Positions 33,035 to 45,239 are shown, numbered from the stretch's first letter. The stretch is DNA of 64,000 bases from Helianthus annuus (GCF_002127325.2 NC_035436.2:18300205-18364204), one strand, 5' to 3'. Made by a program: numbers and translations. Notes: generated from the sequence alone by a model not told the origin.

Positions 33035-33199
33035 TCTATTATATATAATAAATGTGTTAAATTTTGCTGATGTGTCAAGCTATCAGGCCACTAAATTTTG
33101 CTTTTTGGCGGGAAAATCCCGTCCACTTTTCTTTGACACGGGATCCGAAATAATTCGGGTCGGAATATGGGTCAAGCATGACTAATAATGGATCCTTTA

Positions 33200-33281
33200 T
33201 ATTTCTTTTCAATGCCGCTCCACCACAATTAGGGTTTCTTCTTCTTTGTCTTCGATCTCTCTGCTACTCCTCCATGTAAAG
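33200..33281 (+). promoter_or_regulatory. Possible captured promoter-proximal/5'UTR segment
   Basis: TATATTTC and a pyrimidine-rich TTAGGGTTTCTTCTTCTTTG stretch, typical of plant 5' leaders, end at AAAG/GTAAGA, a good splice donor. It may be the first non-coding exon of the captured hydrolase gene (inference). Confidence 0.4.
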
Positions 33282-34634
33282 GTAAGATTTAGACAATTAA
33301 TCAACCATCATTCTCGGTTAATTCAAGGTTTTCTTACTATTATTTTCTTTGGTTTGTATATCTCATACTTTTCAGTGGATCCGTGTTGTCATCTAAATTA
33401 TGTGTTGAGTTTTCTTTCAATCAGCATTCATATGCTAAATTCATTTGTAATCGATTAAGCAAAGTTTCTGTCTGATAAAGATTCGTGAATCTGTGAAGCA
33501 AAATTATGTGAATCGATGAATTGAAATTGCAACAAATCTTCGAGCTCAGATTTTGGATATAGATTGTTGATAGCCATTGTTATAGGTTTAGGTTCAGTAA
33601 AAGGGTCAGTTCATAGTTTTTCATGTTCTTACGAGCACCAAAGTTTTTTCACCTATTTATCTTTTTAACAATCTGTTTTTGATTGTTTGTGTATATATGA
33701 TCTGAACTGGTGTGCACGATGATTAATCTGCAAAACCCACTTATTTTGCTGGAAAAAGGTGGCTTCATATGAATATTAGTGTTTTTGATTATTCAAAACC
33801 TTAAATTTGTCACCAAGCGCTTGCAACATCTATTTAGGTAATCTTTCATTGTGTGAATTCGGTAATCTGTAGTTGGTTTATTACATTTGGGCACATGGAG
33901 TATGCATTTGATTTGTTGAATCTGATGTTATTAGGTTGCACACAAGTTGCTCGATAAAATGCTTGAATGAAGTTTTATTCTCACATTGGTTACATTCAAG
34001 TGTATGCCACCATAAGGTAAAATACTACCAATTCTTACCTGAATAAAAGCTTATCAACAGGTAAATCAATTTTTATTTATTTAGTACAATATCATTTTTA
34101 TTCTTTTTCTCATTAAGGGTCGCAACGGATCAGGCATGTGGAAATTCAACAGAAGGTGACACATCAGTTTTATCAGTTTAAAAAGAGAGACTGTGATGTC
34201 TTTATTATGTTGATATTTAGGGGAAAACGGTTACTGATTGATTTCAAGGATTTCCTTCTTCTATGTTTTTTTTTTGTTCGTTATAATTGCTATATCTACT
34301 TTTTTGTCTACTAGATGTTGATTTTGATAGTAGATAAAAGTTATGAAACGACATCATTTGGATTTTTTTGTTTTTACACTTAATGATGGTTATTGCATCT
34401 GTTTATTATGTTGGGTTTTTGTTTTAAATTAGTTTGTTATAAAATATTGATGTGAAGATCGAGCTTTGTTTTGTAGTGGAAGTATGTTTCGGATACTTCA
34501 AAGGAATACAACCCAGGTTAGATTAGAAAACGGCATCTTTAAATAATCATATTAATATTGTAAGTACTTTATATGCTAATTAAGTAATAATCTACTTCTA
34601 TCTACTTCTATGTAACCTGAGATCATACTTGAAG

Positions 34635-35956
34635 GTATCACTCATTGCAATACATGGTAGATTTCGAGTTGTTACAGATAATACGGTATGCCTCTTGCCA
34701 TCAGCCATATATTTATGTATATTGTTTCATAAGGATGGTGAATCTTCTAAAAAGACATTCTTTTTCAAGATCAACAAATTTGATGGTATCATTTTTGCAG
34801 CTTTTTGCAATGCTGGAGACTGCATTAGGGTCATTCCCAGATGTAGGTGCATCTTATTACTTATCAAGACTACCTGGATTCTTCGGTAATTTGAGCTCGA
34901 TTGTACTCTGATTGAGTCTTACGTTATACAATAAAAATTAATAATTTATATGTAAGAACTTTAAATTGGTAAATATCATATATCTGCAACATTTTGGGTG
35001 CTTACAATATTCATGGGCAATTTAAGTTGAATGCAGCACCCTATTTTGATATAATAGTTCATATTGTGGCAGGAGAATATGTGGGTCTTACGGGTGCAAG
35101 ATTGGATGGTGCTGAAATGCTTGCATGTGGTCTTGCAACCCACTTCGTCCCGTTAGAGGTTCATTCTATTTTGATTTTCTAGATTTATTTCTCCATTCAT
35201 CCCAAAATTGTTTTATTGCTCTCAATAGTCATTTTATTCGGCTCTTGAGCTTAAATATGCTATTTATGCTTGATTGACATGTATGTATTCTATCTGTGAA
35301 CAAAAATTATCCTCATTAGAAGATGCATTATGCAAAGCAACTACAGGTGATCCAAAAATTATCAACAATATTATACTACATGACTTCTCAAACAAAAATC
35401 CTACGTTAAAAGAAAAGAGCCACTGTTTTCGGTATGTGTTTTTTTTTGGGGGGGGGGCTGCCATTCATGACTTCAGTTTTTTTGGTAACTGTGAGAATCC
35501 GTCAAGAAAACTCACTGGACCCCACCAATATGTAGCAGGTGCTTACAATTAAGTTTGCTACCGTATGCTGCAGGTTAAAAACCATTAATAGTTGTTTCTC
35601 TCGGAGAACTGTTGAGGAGATTATCTCTGCACTTGTAAGTTCCGTGAACAAAAAATGTACTCGTATCCTGTATTTTTTTGCATGAAAATAGGTTTTGTAC
35701 TTTGGTAAAAATCTAGATTTCCTTTGAAAATCACAGCTTTTGGAAATTTCTTATTTTCCAATCTTTAAGGAATGAGTGGATAGTATTATATGGTATTATT
35801 TACTTTAAATCTAAATATATTTACTCGCCATTTAAAATAAAAGCGTTTCACTTTTGCCAGGAGGAGGGTGATAAAAACATGGATAACTGGATCTCATGGA
35901 CTATCCAGGCCTTAAAGAAAGCATCACCAACAAGTCTCAAAATTTCTCTTCACTCT
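34635..35956 (+). pseudogene. CHY1: 3-hydroxyisobutyryl-CoA hydrolase-like gene fragment (CHY1 type), six exons
   Basis: Exons at about 34635-34685 (IHGRFRVVTDNT), 34801-34885 (ETALGSFPDVGASYYLSRLP), 35073-35158 (EYVGLTGARLDGAEMLACGL), 35300-35431 (LEDALCKATTGDPKIINNII), 35574-35634 (CFSRRTVEEIISAL) and 35861-35956 (WISWTIQALKKASPTSLKIS) match the middle of plant CHY1/HIBCH, the crotonase-fold enzyme of valine catabolism. The Glu and Asp of ETALG...FPD correspond to the family's catalytic pair. GT/AG sites are mostly intact and the phase carries across introns 1 and 2. The usual MPETALG reads MLETALG. The N-terminal oxyanion-hole region and the C-terminal third are absent, so no active enzyme is expected. 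Confidence 0.8.
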
Positions 35957-36284
35957 GTAAGTACTTACCATGCTCTTGATTTTATATATATTTAATACGT
36001 TCTCTTATAAACTCCACTATAAGCCAATCTTTATACAATAAGTGAGGTTCCTTCTTATGATATAACGTAAAGTTTTTTTTTAAGTGTATGATTGATATCG
36101 ATTCTTTCATTTTTTTCTTCTTATTTCCTTGATTCGGATTAGATTTTTGTAAGGTCGGTATCGGTACGAACCGGTATATGAAAGTTAAAGCTGTTAGATT
36201 TTTGAGGGGGTGATACGCTGTTAAGGTTGTTTTGTTCTTATTTAGGGGTATATTTTTTTTTTTGAATATTTTACTAAATTACAG

Positions 36285-36863
36285 GTACATATACTGCTTT
36301 AAGAGCCGGTGTTTACCTTGAATCCGATATTTTACCACATCGTGAGGTCCGTTTTTCAACATTTTTTAAACAACCTTTTACTCATCTTATTCCATATAAC
36401 TAAGTTGATGTAATTGAATATGCTACAGATTGATGCGGTTGACCCTAAAAGCCGACACAAGGGGAATCTCGAGACCGAGATCTTACTAGAGTCAAAAGGT
36501 GTCAACTACACTTCTATAAGACCCGTTTATATCTACGGCCCGTTGGACTACAACCCTGTCGAAGAGTGGATTTTTCATAGGTTGAAAGCGGGTCGACCCA
36601 TCCCCATTCCCAAATCAGGTTTGCAAGTAACCCAACTCGGTCACATAAATGTTAGTAAAAGTGTAAAACTAATAATTAGTAGCAAGAGCTTGCGCTAAGG
36701 TAAATTTCTTTATAATTTTTGAAGCTTTAATCGAAAAATTTATAACAAGATATTTTACGATTTAATCTTGCAAGCTGGTGGATTCCCTGAGCCCGAGATC
36801 ATTCACTATAATCCTAAGGAGTTCCATTACGGTAAAAAGAAAGCATTTCCATTCCAGGACCAG
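36285..36863 (+). pseudogene. CSP41B: CSP41b-like gene fragment (chloroplast stem-loop-binding protein)
   Basis: Exon-like segments at 36285-36346 (AGVYLESDILPHRE), 36429-36650 (IDAVDPKSRHKGN, then NYTSIRPVYIYGPLDYNPVE and RLKAGRPIPIPKSG) and 36775-36863 (GGFPEPEIIHYNPKEF, GKKKAFPFQDQ) match plant CSP41b, an atypical short-chain dehydrogenase-like RNA-binding endonuclease of chloroplasts. The first two exons join in phase with GT/AG borders. The segment that should lie between the second and third (the DLAKAF...ISGEKYVTFDG region) is missing: only 124 bp separate them. The N- and C-terminal parts are also absent. It follows the hydrolase fragment on the same strand, so a chimeric transcript is possible but no functional protein is expected. 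Confidence 0.8.
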
Positions 36864-37263
36864 GTAAACACCAACTTATATATATGTGCGGAAAGTCAAC
36901 CTTGTGTTTAACTTTTGTTATCGATATAAACATTGTTTGAACCTAATCATTCATTGGCAAGTTCTAAAATTTGAAACACGATAATCAATTTGCAAACACG
37001 ATCGAAGACACGGGACACCCCTATACAATTTCGCAACATCATAATCCAGAGCTTATAAACGGGTCAATTCAAGTTTGACCAACCAGTCCTATAAGGTTTG
37101 GTGGTAGTTTTGACCCATTTACTTTTCTATGAGTTACTTTGGTTCATTTTAATCTCAAACTAATCAAACACAACAAATAAAAAAATTAACTAAAAAGAGT
37201 TGAGCGAGTCAAAAGTAACCCAAAGTGTTTTTAATGCATACTAACTCATTTTTTTAAACTAGG

Positions 37264-37400
37264 ATTTCCCAATGATTGGCGTCATGGGAGGCGCGATTCC
37301 GATAGAACTTTTTGTTATGGAAGATCATGTACTGTATGAATTTCTAGGGCTTGCACGAGATGAAAATGAAGAACATGGGAGGCTATTTTTAGAGCGATTT
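37264..37400 (+). pseudogene. Unidentified exon-like fragment in the Helitron
   Basis: After an AACTAG acceptor the frame reads DFPMIGVMGGAIPIELFVME, then DHVLYEFLGLARDENEEHGR. It does not match the next CSP41b exon and I do not recognise it; possibly a third captured gene. Confidence 0.35.
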
Positions 37401-37607
37401 AATATTTTTTTTTCACTAAACAATGTATTAATTTTTTTAAATCTTCTTATTTTAAGTAATTTGATGTAACTGAAACTTACAGTCTCTTTTATTGCCGAAT
37501 GCACTTTTATATAAGATAACTTATTTTTATCTTTCAAATATGTGAACACATGGTTCAAACAAAGTATAGCTTGCACTCATTCAAAAATTGTAACAAGTTA
37601 ACAATTT

Positions 37608-37682
37608 GGGTTTGCAAAAGCCTAAGTACAATTTGGGTCACTCAAATATGTGATACATTGATTAAAAGTCTTTTGCAAACCC
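37608..37682. repeat. 75-bp insert with 13-bp perfect inverted ends and 24-bp flanking direct repeats
   Basis: GGGTTTGCAAAAG (37608-37620) and its inverse CTTTTGCAAACCC (37670-37682) bound the insert. The 24 bp at 37584-37607 are repeated exactly at 37683-37706. Confidence 0.6.
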
Positions 37683-38642
37683 AAAATTGTAACAAGTTAA
37701 CAATTTGTTGACCACAAATCACAATTGCCAAGTGATGGCCTATACGACAACATACGTCATTACGTTGGACAAACACCTAGAGGTAGCTGATTGTGTTACT
37801 ATTATTTTTTGCTTATCATTACCAAAACTAAAAAAACAAAATTTCTCATTGTTTTTCTTGGTTGTACACGAATCCAAGGTATCTTTATTTTGCTTAGAAA
37901 AATATCGTGTATTAAGAACCTTAGAATAATTTTTATATGTACACGAATCAGTTGAGAAATTCATGATTGGGAGCTACATTTTTCAGTTTAATGTAATTTA
38001 ATATCTACATAAGTAACGGAACGTTTCTTTTATTTCAAGGTTCATGTTTAAATGTATTTTTTTTTCAAAAAATAAAAAAACATATCATTTCTCAACACAC
38101 ATATTCATAAAAAGATTTAAGGGTGTGTTGATGACTATTGAACCCGTATATTATTGTTGCTTTTGATTGTAATTTAAATTTTCCTACCCGGGTATCTACC
38201 CGGGGAATAACCTAGTTATTAATCTATACATATAATAAAGTAAACTAATGTGTGACACGTGTCATTCGTTGGAGACACCTATCTTTGGGTTTCCCACCTT
38301 TCTTTCATATTTATTTTCTAATAATTTATCTTCTAATTTGTAGATAATATTAAATAGAAAAAATGTTTATCTGATAATTATAACCCTTTTATTGAAATTT
38401 GAAAAGGGTTTCATGCTTTTTTGTAATACATGACTACATTATGTGTATAGATAAGCTTGAATATATATGTCAAAATTAATAATTATTCTTCAAAAATTTA
38501 GTAAAATCTATACTCTATATATACATTTAGAAAAATGTTAATAATTGCAAATAATACTAAATAGAAAAATGTTAATTGAATACAAAAAAAATATAGGATA
38601 TCACAAATGTATATCGATTACTTAAATGAGTATACACATGCA

Positions 38643-38795
38643 TGGGCGGTGATAAGGGTGTGCGGGGAGGACCACTGCACAGGGTCCCTAATTTCGAGGG
38701 GTATGTGTATTTTATAAAAAAAATCCGATATCTATGCTAATTTTTTTAAATAGCATAACAAACATGCTCTTAATGAGCCCAATACCCATTAGCAT
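38643..38795 (-). mobile_element. Truncated relative of the hAT-like MITE at 23253
   Basis: The reverse complement shares TCCCCGCACACCC, ATCGGATTTTTTTT and AATGGG blocks with 23341-23548. Confidence 0.5.
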
Positions 38796-38796
38796 T

Positions 38797-38995
38797 AGCT
38801 TTTGGGCATGTTTGCCTAAGCTTTTTGAAACAAGTTATTGACTTATTGGCTTTTTGAAAAGTCATAAGCTACAAAATGATGTTTCGCAATATGGGTGTAT
38901 GTGAGAGGAAAAAGTCAATAAGTCACTCTATATTGACTTTTCCAAAACGCCAATAAGTCTATAAGTTTTTTCAAAAAACATAACCAAACATGCTC
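38797..38995. mobile_element. Foldback MITE of about 200 bp
   Basis: The left end GGGCATGTTTGCCTAAGC and the right end (inverted GAGCATGTTTGGTTATG) continue as arms containing GACTTATTGGC. Target duplication unclear. Confidence 0.5.
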
Positions 38996-38998
38996 TTA

Positions 38999-39329
38999 GA
39001 CCATGTGTAGTGGTTAAACAAAATAATGCCCCCACCATGGGGCATTATTCGACACGTGGCAGTCCAGTCAGCATGGGGCGTTATTGCAAAAGTGGCGGCG
39101 TAGTGGGAATAATGCATGATAATGCCCCTTCCAATCATTAAACAAAAAAAAAAGCAAACTATTTTCTCATTGGTGGGTCAAACCCAGTCAACCATTTCAC
39201 AAACCATGTTAGGCGTTTTATATATAATGCCCCACCAATTTTTTTTTTTCAAAAATAATGCCCTATGTAATGGGGAAGGGGGCGTTTTTTTGCTCTATAA
39301 TGCCCTATAATGCCCCACTACACATGGTC
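38999..39329. mobile_element. Tourist-like MITE, 331 bp (copy 2)
   Basis: Perfect 15-bp inverted ends GACCATGTGTAGTGG / CCACTACACATGGTC with a TTA duplication (38996-38998, 39330-39332). Same family as 31285-31650. Confidence 0.8.
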
Positions 39330-39597
39330 TTAGTGAGCCAAATACCCATTTGATTTTAAAATTAAATAATAATATTAAAACATTACGGAAGAACATATTT
39401 TTTCGAGCTCAAACAGGGTACATGAATTCTCATAGACGACTCTGTACATATGTATGGGATTTTTTTTACTATTATTATTAGTTTCATTATTTATCAAATA
39501 TATATAAATGTCTCGGTCCTTGATTTACATTTACAAGAAATATTTACTATATAGTTTAAATTGTTCAACACGTGTAATACACGGGGAACTAACCTTG

Positions 39598-40489
39598 TAT
39601 TAAAATAATATAGATTAGGTGTTCATGCACCGTCCAAATTTAAACCAGTCTACTAGTTTGAAATATATGCGACCTAATTCATAGTTCAGTTTTAAAGGTT
39701 GACGGTTTATGATTGGAGCTTAAAATTGGTCGTGTAAATCGAACCAATCGTTTTAACACATACTATTTTTTTTTATTATATAGGAATTTAAAAAAAGTGT
39801 GCATATAATACTCATGAATTAATTTCATCATTTTTACAAATTTAATACAAAGTTATGCTTTTGAAAAAATTGTGTAAAACCGGTGAAAAATCAAAGCATA
39901 AATGATAAAACCTTGAAAACCGGTTGGTTCGGTTGACCCAACCAATCCGTCCGGTTTGGTTTGGTTTGTTTTTCTTTTTTTCAAAACCATAGTTAACAAT
40001 TCGAACTAAATTTATCGTCATAACCAGCTTAACTGAGTTCTAAACAACCTAGATTAAACACTACTTAATTTATATTCAACACCGTAGACAACGAACACTT
40101 GTATCTGTATTATTATTCTGTATGTATATATTATTGTTATTTTTGTGAGAGGGTAAAAGGTTGGTGAAGGGACAAAGGTTATGTCATTGTGTCCATAAGT
40201 AAGCATCTCAACTAACAACGTACTACTCCATAAAGGAAGGTAAACACATGAAAAATGTGAGAAGTGTTGCCAAAATCTGTATTTCTTTTTTTTTCTTTGT
40301 CCTTTTTTATAAAATTTACAATTATAATAATATATCTTTCATATTATGATTATTAATTTATTATTAAGACTCAAATGCATTCTCTTGAAACCAAAACCCT
40401 TCAACAAACACGGAATAGGTTAGAGCTGCTCGGTTAATACATATTGGAATTTGCGACTCCACGCAAGGACTAGTAGTGTAAAGTTCTTT
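39598..40489. other. AT-rich sequence without a recognisable gene
   Basis: No gene-like frame or clear terminus was seen; phrases such as GGTTTGGTTTGGTTTG near 39955 are simple-sequence-like. Confidence 0.45.
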
Positions 40490-40685
40490 TTTGTTATTTC
40501 CGATCCGCCTGTGGATCTTTTTAGTACTTTCGGTATGTATATTCATTTTGAACTTTCGAACATTTGTACTTTGTAATATATAATTTATAATCCCAAGACT
40601 TCCGCTGTGTTATATGCGAATACCTGTTATCGATCGTCACGCATAAACCCTAAGTCCGGACCCACCGGGAAATCAGGGTGTGACA
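40490..40685 (+). repeat. Truncated LTR end of the A/B/C superfamily
   Basis: CTTCCGCTGTG, GGACCCACCGGG and the terminal AATCAGGGTGTGACA match the last part of the A and C LTRs. No PBS or internal region follows, and no LTR start is found upstream. Confidence 0.55.
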
Positions 40686-42480
40686 TTTTACATGAATAAT
40701 CTAAATTAATATTGTTGTAATTTTCATGACTTTTGTATTTATTTAATTAATTTCATTTTTTAGGTAACATGTTTATTTTATAATTAAAATTAAATTAAAA
40801 TGAATTAATAAATACTAAATTGCGACAAGATGTGGTTCAACTGCATTAACACACCATGAGATTCGACTACAACTGATATCTCAAACAACTTTGAAGTATC
40901 TAAAGGGTTGGAAATGTAATCACTTATTATTTTTTCTTTAAAGGAATTGCAACAAAAAAAAAAAAAAAACCCCGACCTTGCAACGCGGGGAATCAGTTAT
41001 AGTTTGTTTAAATTAAACAAGTCAAGACATGTCGACACCAACATGACATATTAATTAGACGAGTTAGATGGGACAACGAAAAAACTGATTGTTTTCATGT
41101 CGTGACCGTATCAACGAATTGTTTTCATGTCGTGACCGTATCAATTTTGAGTCGTCAACCGTAACCTATTTTGACACTATAATATTATCTATTTGATAAA
41201 CATCTTCTTACACATATACTCCCATATAATTATACGTTAGCAAACATCCCATAAAAAATCTAAACGAAGCGCATATTGCTAAAAAATCAGATATAATGTA
41301 TATCCAACTTATATATTTTTATGTACTCTCCTTTAGTTGTATATCGATATAAGGACATTAATTTCTTGACAAGACTACTCAAACGTAGATAATTACGAAC
41401 AAATAAACAACCCATCAACAATTAGTTGAATAAAGACTTTTCGAAAACAAGTTGTTGGTTTATTTAGATAATAATAATGATATTAGAAGTTGACAAAGGT
41501 TTATTTAGATAATAATGATATTAGAAGTTGACAATTTATGATTATATAAATGGGAGGCTTAGAGTTGTCTTTATATAAGTGGGGCAAAAGTTTGTAACGC
41601 TGGAGGGTGTGGCATAAAGTCCCTCACGTCATATAGGGGGCTTTAAAACTTATTCCTTTAATTTGAATGCAATGGTTTAAAGCCCTCTCAACGTCATAGC
41701 GCCCCCTTATCTTGACCAAATGCCCGGATCAAGCCAAAAAATGGCCGTTAGCACGCTGGCGGAAGGACTATAGCGCCCCCCCCCCCCCCCCCAACAACGC
41801 CGGTATGATGGTTGGCGTCCCGGACGCTATAATTGGTGAGGTGGCAGCGTGGCGTTAAGCCAAACCCTGTGACCAAAATAATGGTATAATGCTTATCCTC
41901 GTGCAAGTTTTTTTTTCTTGATAGTCAAAGATACGTATGGTTTCATCTTAGCGTTTGGAGATTTGGAATATTAAAAAGATATTTTCATTTATATCGTTTA
42001 TCACTTATCAGAATAACTTTTGAAATAAATGAAGATTGCTTAGTTTAATATAAAAACAAAGGTTCGTTATGGATCCCTTTTATGGCACGAAGTCACAAAG
42101 TGTGAGTTTTACTTTTTTAGCCCTTTTTTTCCTTTTCTTTTTGTATATTCCTTTTTTTTGCGATTAAAACTACTAATATGATATCATTCATTATATTTAT
42201 TTTTCCCATTATTTGTAATTTATATTGTTATTATTAATATTACTACTATTATTAATATTATTGTTATTCAACTGTTATTATTAATATTGTAGTTTTAACA
42301 CTTTCATTGATGCTTTAATACAGGAATCGTGAATGGGCGTACAAAAAACTCATACGTGAAATTGTGTAGGGATTTTTTGTGTTATCCGAACCAAATTACG
42401 TAGATTAGGTGTGCTAAAATTGGGGGATTAAATTACGTTCTTTGGTTAACTAATTTAAACATACCCTTACACATGCAATA
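40686..42480. other. Gene-free repeat debris
   Basis: It contains two small tandem duplications (41088-41143, unit with TTTTCATGTCGTGACCGTAT; 41457-41530, unit with TTTATTTAGATAATAATGAT) and a GC-richer block 41571-41880 with a 17-C run at 41776-41792. No coding region is recognised. Confidence 0.45.
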
Positions 42481-42510
42481 TTTTTTTTTTTTTTGAACGG
42501 CAAATTTGGA
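42481..42510 (-). mobile_element. LINE 3' tail remnant
   Basis: A T run of 14 followed by GAACGGCAAATTTGG, the same tail motif as at 24526 and 27135. The element's extent to the right is unclear. Confidence 0.45.
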
Positions 42511-44610
42511 TCACTAACGGATTACTGGAGTATCATCGTGCCACCAGCGAAACCACCCGATCATATCCATCATCACTAAGCATAATGCCTAAAGATGTGA
42601 TTTCCTTATATATTCATGATAAAAACAATTCAATAGCTAAAGATGTGATATCCTGATATATTCATGGTAAAACAAATTAAAGAAATGTAACTAAATCTAT
42701 TTTTTTTAATTAAACCTTGTTGATAAAAACAAACTAAAGAAATAGAACTTAATCTAATTTTTTAATTAAACCTTGTTTTTAAATAGTTGGTTGATGAAAA
42801 CAAGTGGAACCCTTAATTTTCTACACAAGTTCTATGCTAGTTGGGTATGAGAGATTAGCACCAAGGCCTCACACTTTACCTTTCAAATCTCAACTTTGAA
42901 AAATAGCTTTCTTTGCCCTTCTTTATTTTTTTTAAAACCAAAATAATGATTACTAATTCTACATAAAACAAACTTTTTGAGCTCATGTGTTTCAATTTCA
43001 AATTTGGACCACAAATAGGTGTAGGGATGAGATGACTGATTTGCGACCTTTACATCTTTGACTAAACTTTGAGCTTAATCTTTATTGAATGAAAAAACAA
43101 CGAAATATTCGAGTTTAAGTTGAATATTCCATCTAAAAAGCGTGTTTAAGCAGTTCATATACAAGAGTTCTTTTTGTTCGGTTAAAAGAAAAGACTATGT
43201 GTGTGTGTTTTAATTGGTTTAATTTATAACAATAATATTTCATGTTAACTCTTGTAGTTTAAAAGGTTAAGTTAGGTCTTACTCAGCAATTTTAACTTGT
43301 CCTTAAAATTTGCTTCTATTGATTATTTAAACATGATTAACATGTTTTTGACACTTGATTAGACCATCCGTCGTGGTTTAACTAAAAAGTGCACAAGAAC
43401 ATGTCACGTTATTGCTACATAGACAACAAGGTTTAACTAACCCCCCATGTGGTTTAACTATTAGTTATGTAAAAAAAGAAAAAAAAAGTAAAAAAATGTG
43501 TGTGTTTGCATGTGATTGGTGGAGGTGGTACACCCACCCAAAGTGTGGTGAGAGTGTTATACACTTAACGCCCCATGGGTGATGGTGGCGTTGAGGTTTG
43601 GTGGTGGAATCGTGGTTAAAATGGTGATGAAGTAACTGAGACAGAGGCGTACTTAAGTGAAGCCTTAGGCAAACGAGCATCCCCTTTATTAATTTTTATT
43701 GTGTATTTTGTAGAAAATAATTTTTATGTCTATCGTTACCCTTCTTAAGGTTGGGTACGTATTCACACCATTAACTAAATGAAAAATTAACTCAACCATA
43801 GAATGTGTATCTGCTTCATTTAAAAAAGAATTAGCAATCCACACTATATCGTTTAATATGATTTTAGTACTTTTTAAGAAACTATAGCCACTTATATATA
43901 TTTTTAGGTAGAATAGATATTGTTGTCACCTAAATTTCTTTCTAATTAAGAAAACTCATATGATGAAAATACTCTCTAGCACACCTAATTATATATTTAG
44001 TATCATTCATATTAACAATGAAAACATTTCTGTGTATTATAACACAACTAGAAGGGTGTTCACGTGAGGTAACGGGAAACACAGACACTTTCAGAGTGTG
44101 TATTATTTGGTTGGTTTAGTTATTATCCTTAACCTAAACCGAAGTCATCGATTAGTCTACTTTATTAATCAATTGGTTTTTGATTAATCAGTTTGGTTTA
44201 TTTAGTTAGATTGACGGGTTTTTTGGTTTGATTCGTTTAATTGCAGTTAATAGCCAAAACTAAACTTGGGCTAAAACTTTTGCTTAGAAATACTTCAAAT
44301 TAAGATATAAATACATGAAATGGAAATATAAATACATAAAACGGAGGTATAAAATATGAAATAAATGAATTGAAGGTATAAAAACTATAAATATATGAAA
44401 ATATGAATGGTTCAATTCGGTTATTTTTTTGTTAAACTAGGGTACAAAAACTCGATACCGGTCTTGGTTAATTGGTTTTCACATAATTCACTTTTTGGTT
44501 GATTTCAGTTTGGTTTCGTTTGTTTCGATTCGATCTATGTTAACGATTAAGTTATTACTCACCCTTAGACACTTTTAATCATGTAACATATCAATTTAAA
44601 AAAAACTATA
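42511..44610. other. AT-rich intergenic sequence without a recognised gene
   Basis: A single Tourist-like end GACCATCCGTCGTGG follows TTA at 43362, without a matching partner. Direct-repeat phrases ATATAAATACATGAAAT occur near 44300. Nothing codes convincingly. Confidence 0.45.
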
Positions 44611-45239
44611 TGTAACACCTCGAAAATTTCGTCCAATAATGTCTTGACACGTGTCATAAGGTTCCGGTATGTGAAAACAAACTTTAGAGGGACTAAAAGT
44701 GACAAACAGTGAAAACTATGGAACGTAAGGGTCCAAAGTATCAACAATGGATAAATAGACTCTATGATAACCCTACATAATGTTCATAACCTTAAACGGA
44801 TGGTTCATGGATCATACGACGCGGAAATTGCACAAAAGTGAGGAATTACAAACTATAGGGGCCAAAAGTGTCAACATATTGAATTTATACCTCTGAGTGA
44901 ACTTTTGGCAGACCCGAAGCTTTTTAAAGCTAAAATATACTCACTAGAATATGTGGTAAAAATTCCGTGAAGTTTCGTCAACGTATGAGAAAGTTATGGC
45001 CAAAACCGTACTTAAAGGACTAAAAGCGTCAACGTCGAATTTCATGGCTTTTCGGTTAAGCGCAAGGTTATCCGTGGACATTACCATGTTGGTAAATGTC
45101 CCAAGGTTCTTAAAACCAAGTTTGGGGGTTTACGAGTCAAAATAAGCATCAAAACATCGCGTACGAAGGTCAGGGGCCAATTCTGCCAACAATTGAAAGT
45201 GCTGATCTGACCAAGGTCCCTTGCGGACCGTATAGCAGG

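Larger units (their letters stand above)
33035..38215 (+). mobile_element. Non-autonomous Helitron with captured gene fragments, 5181 bp
   Basis: It starts TCTATTATATATAATAAATG after an A (33034) and ends CTAG before a T (38216), i.e. insertion into AT. A perfect 7-8 bp hairpin CCCGGGTA-TC-TACCCGGG (38187-38204) lies 11 bp before the end. No Rep/helicase is encoded. Inside lie a 5'UTR-like segment, six CHY1-like exons, at least three CSP41b-like exons and an unidentified exon, all on the plus strand. Confidence 0.75.
38223..39597 (+). mobile_element. Second non-autonomous Helitron, 1375 bp
   Basis: It begins TCTATACATATAATAAAG after an A and contains GACACGTGTCATTC near its 5' end, a phrase common in plant Helitron starts. 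It ends with the hairpin CGTGT-AAT-ACACG (39571-39583) and GGGGAACTAACCTTG before T. The last bases are CTTG rather than canonical CTRR, but align with the GGGGAATAACCTAG of the upstream Helitron. Three MITE-like inserts lie inside. Confidence 0.6.

Noticed and set aside
40971..40992. GC-rich hairpin next to a poly-A run, possible minus-strand Helitron end
   Set aside because: No CTRR/T terminus at the expected distance on either strand and no partner end.
41776..41792. Run of 17 C
   Set aside because: A simple homopolymer, also prone to sequencing error; no structure or duplication supports a feature.
43465..43680. Minus-strand 71-codon His/Leu-rich frame
   Set aside because: Low-complexity translation of AT-rich and CA-rich repeats without a start context or relatives.
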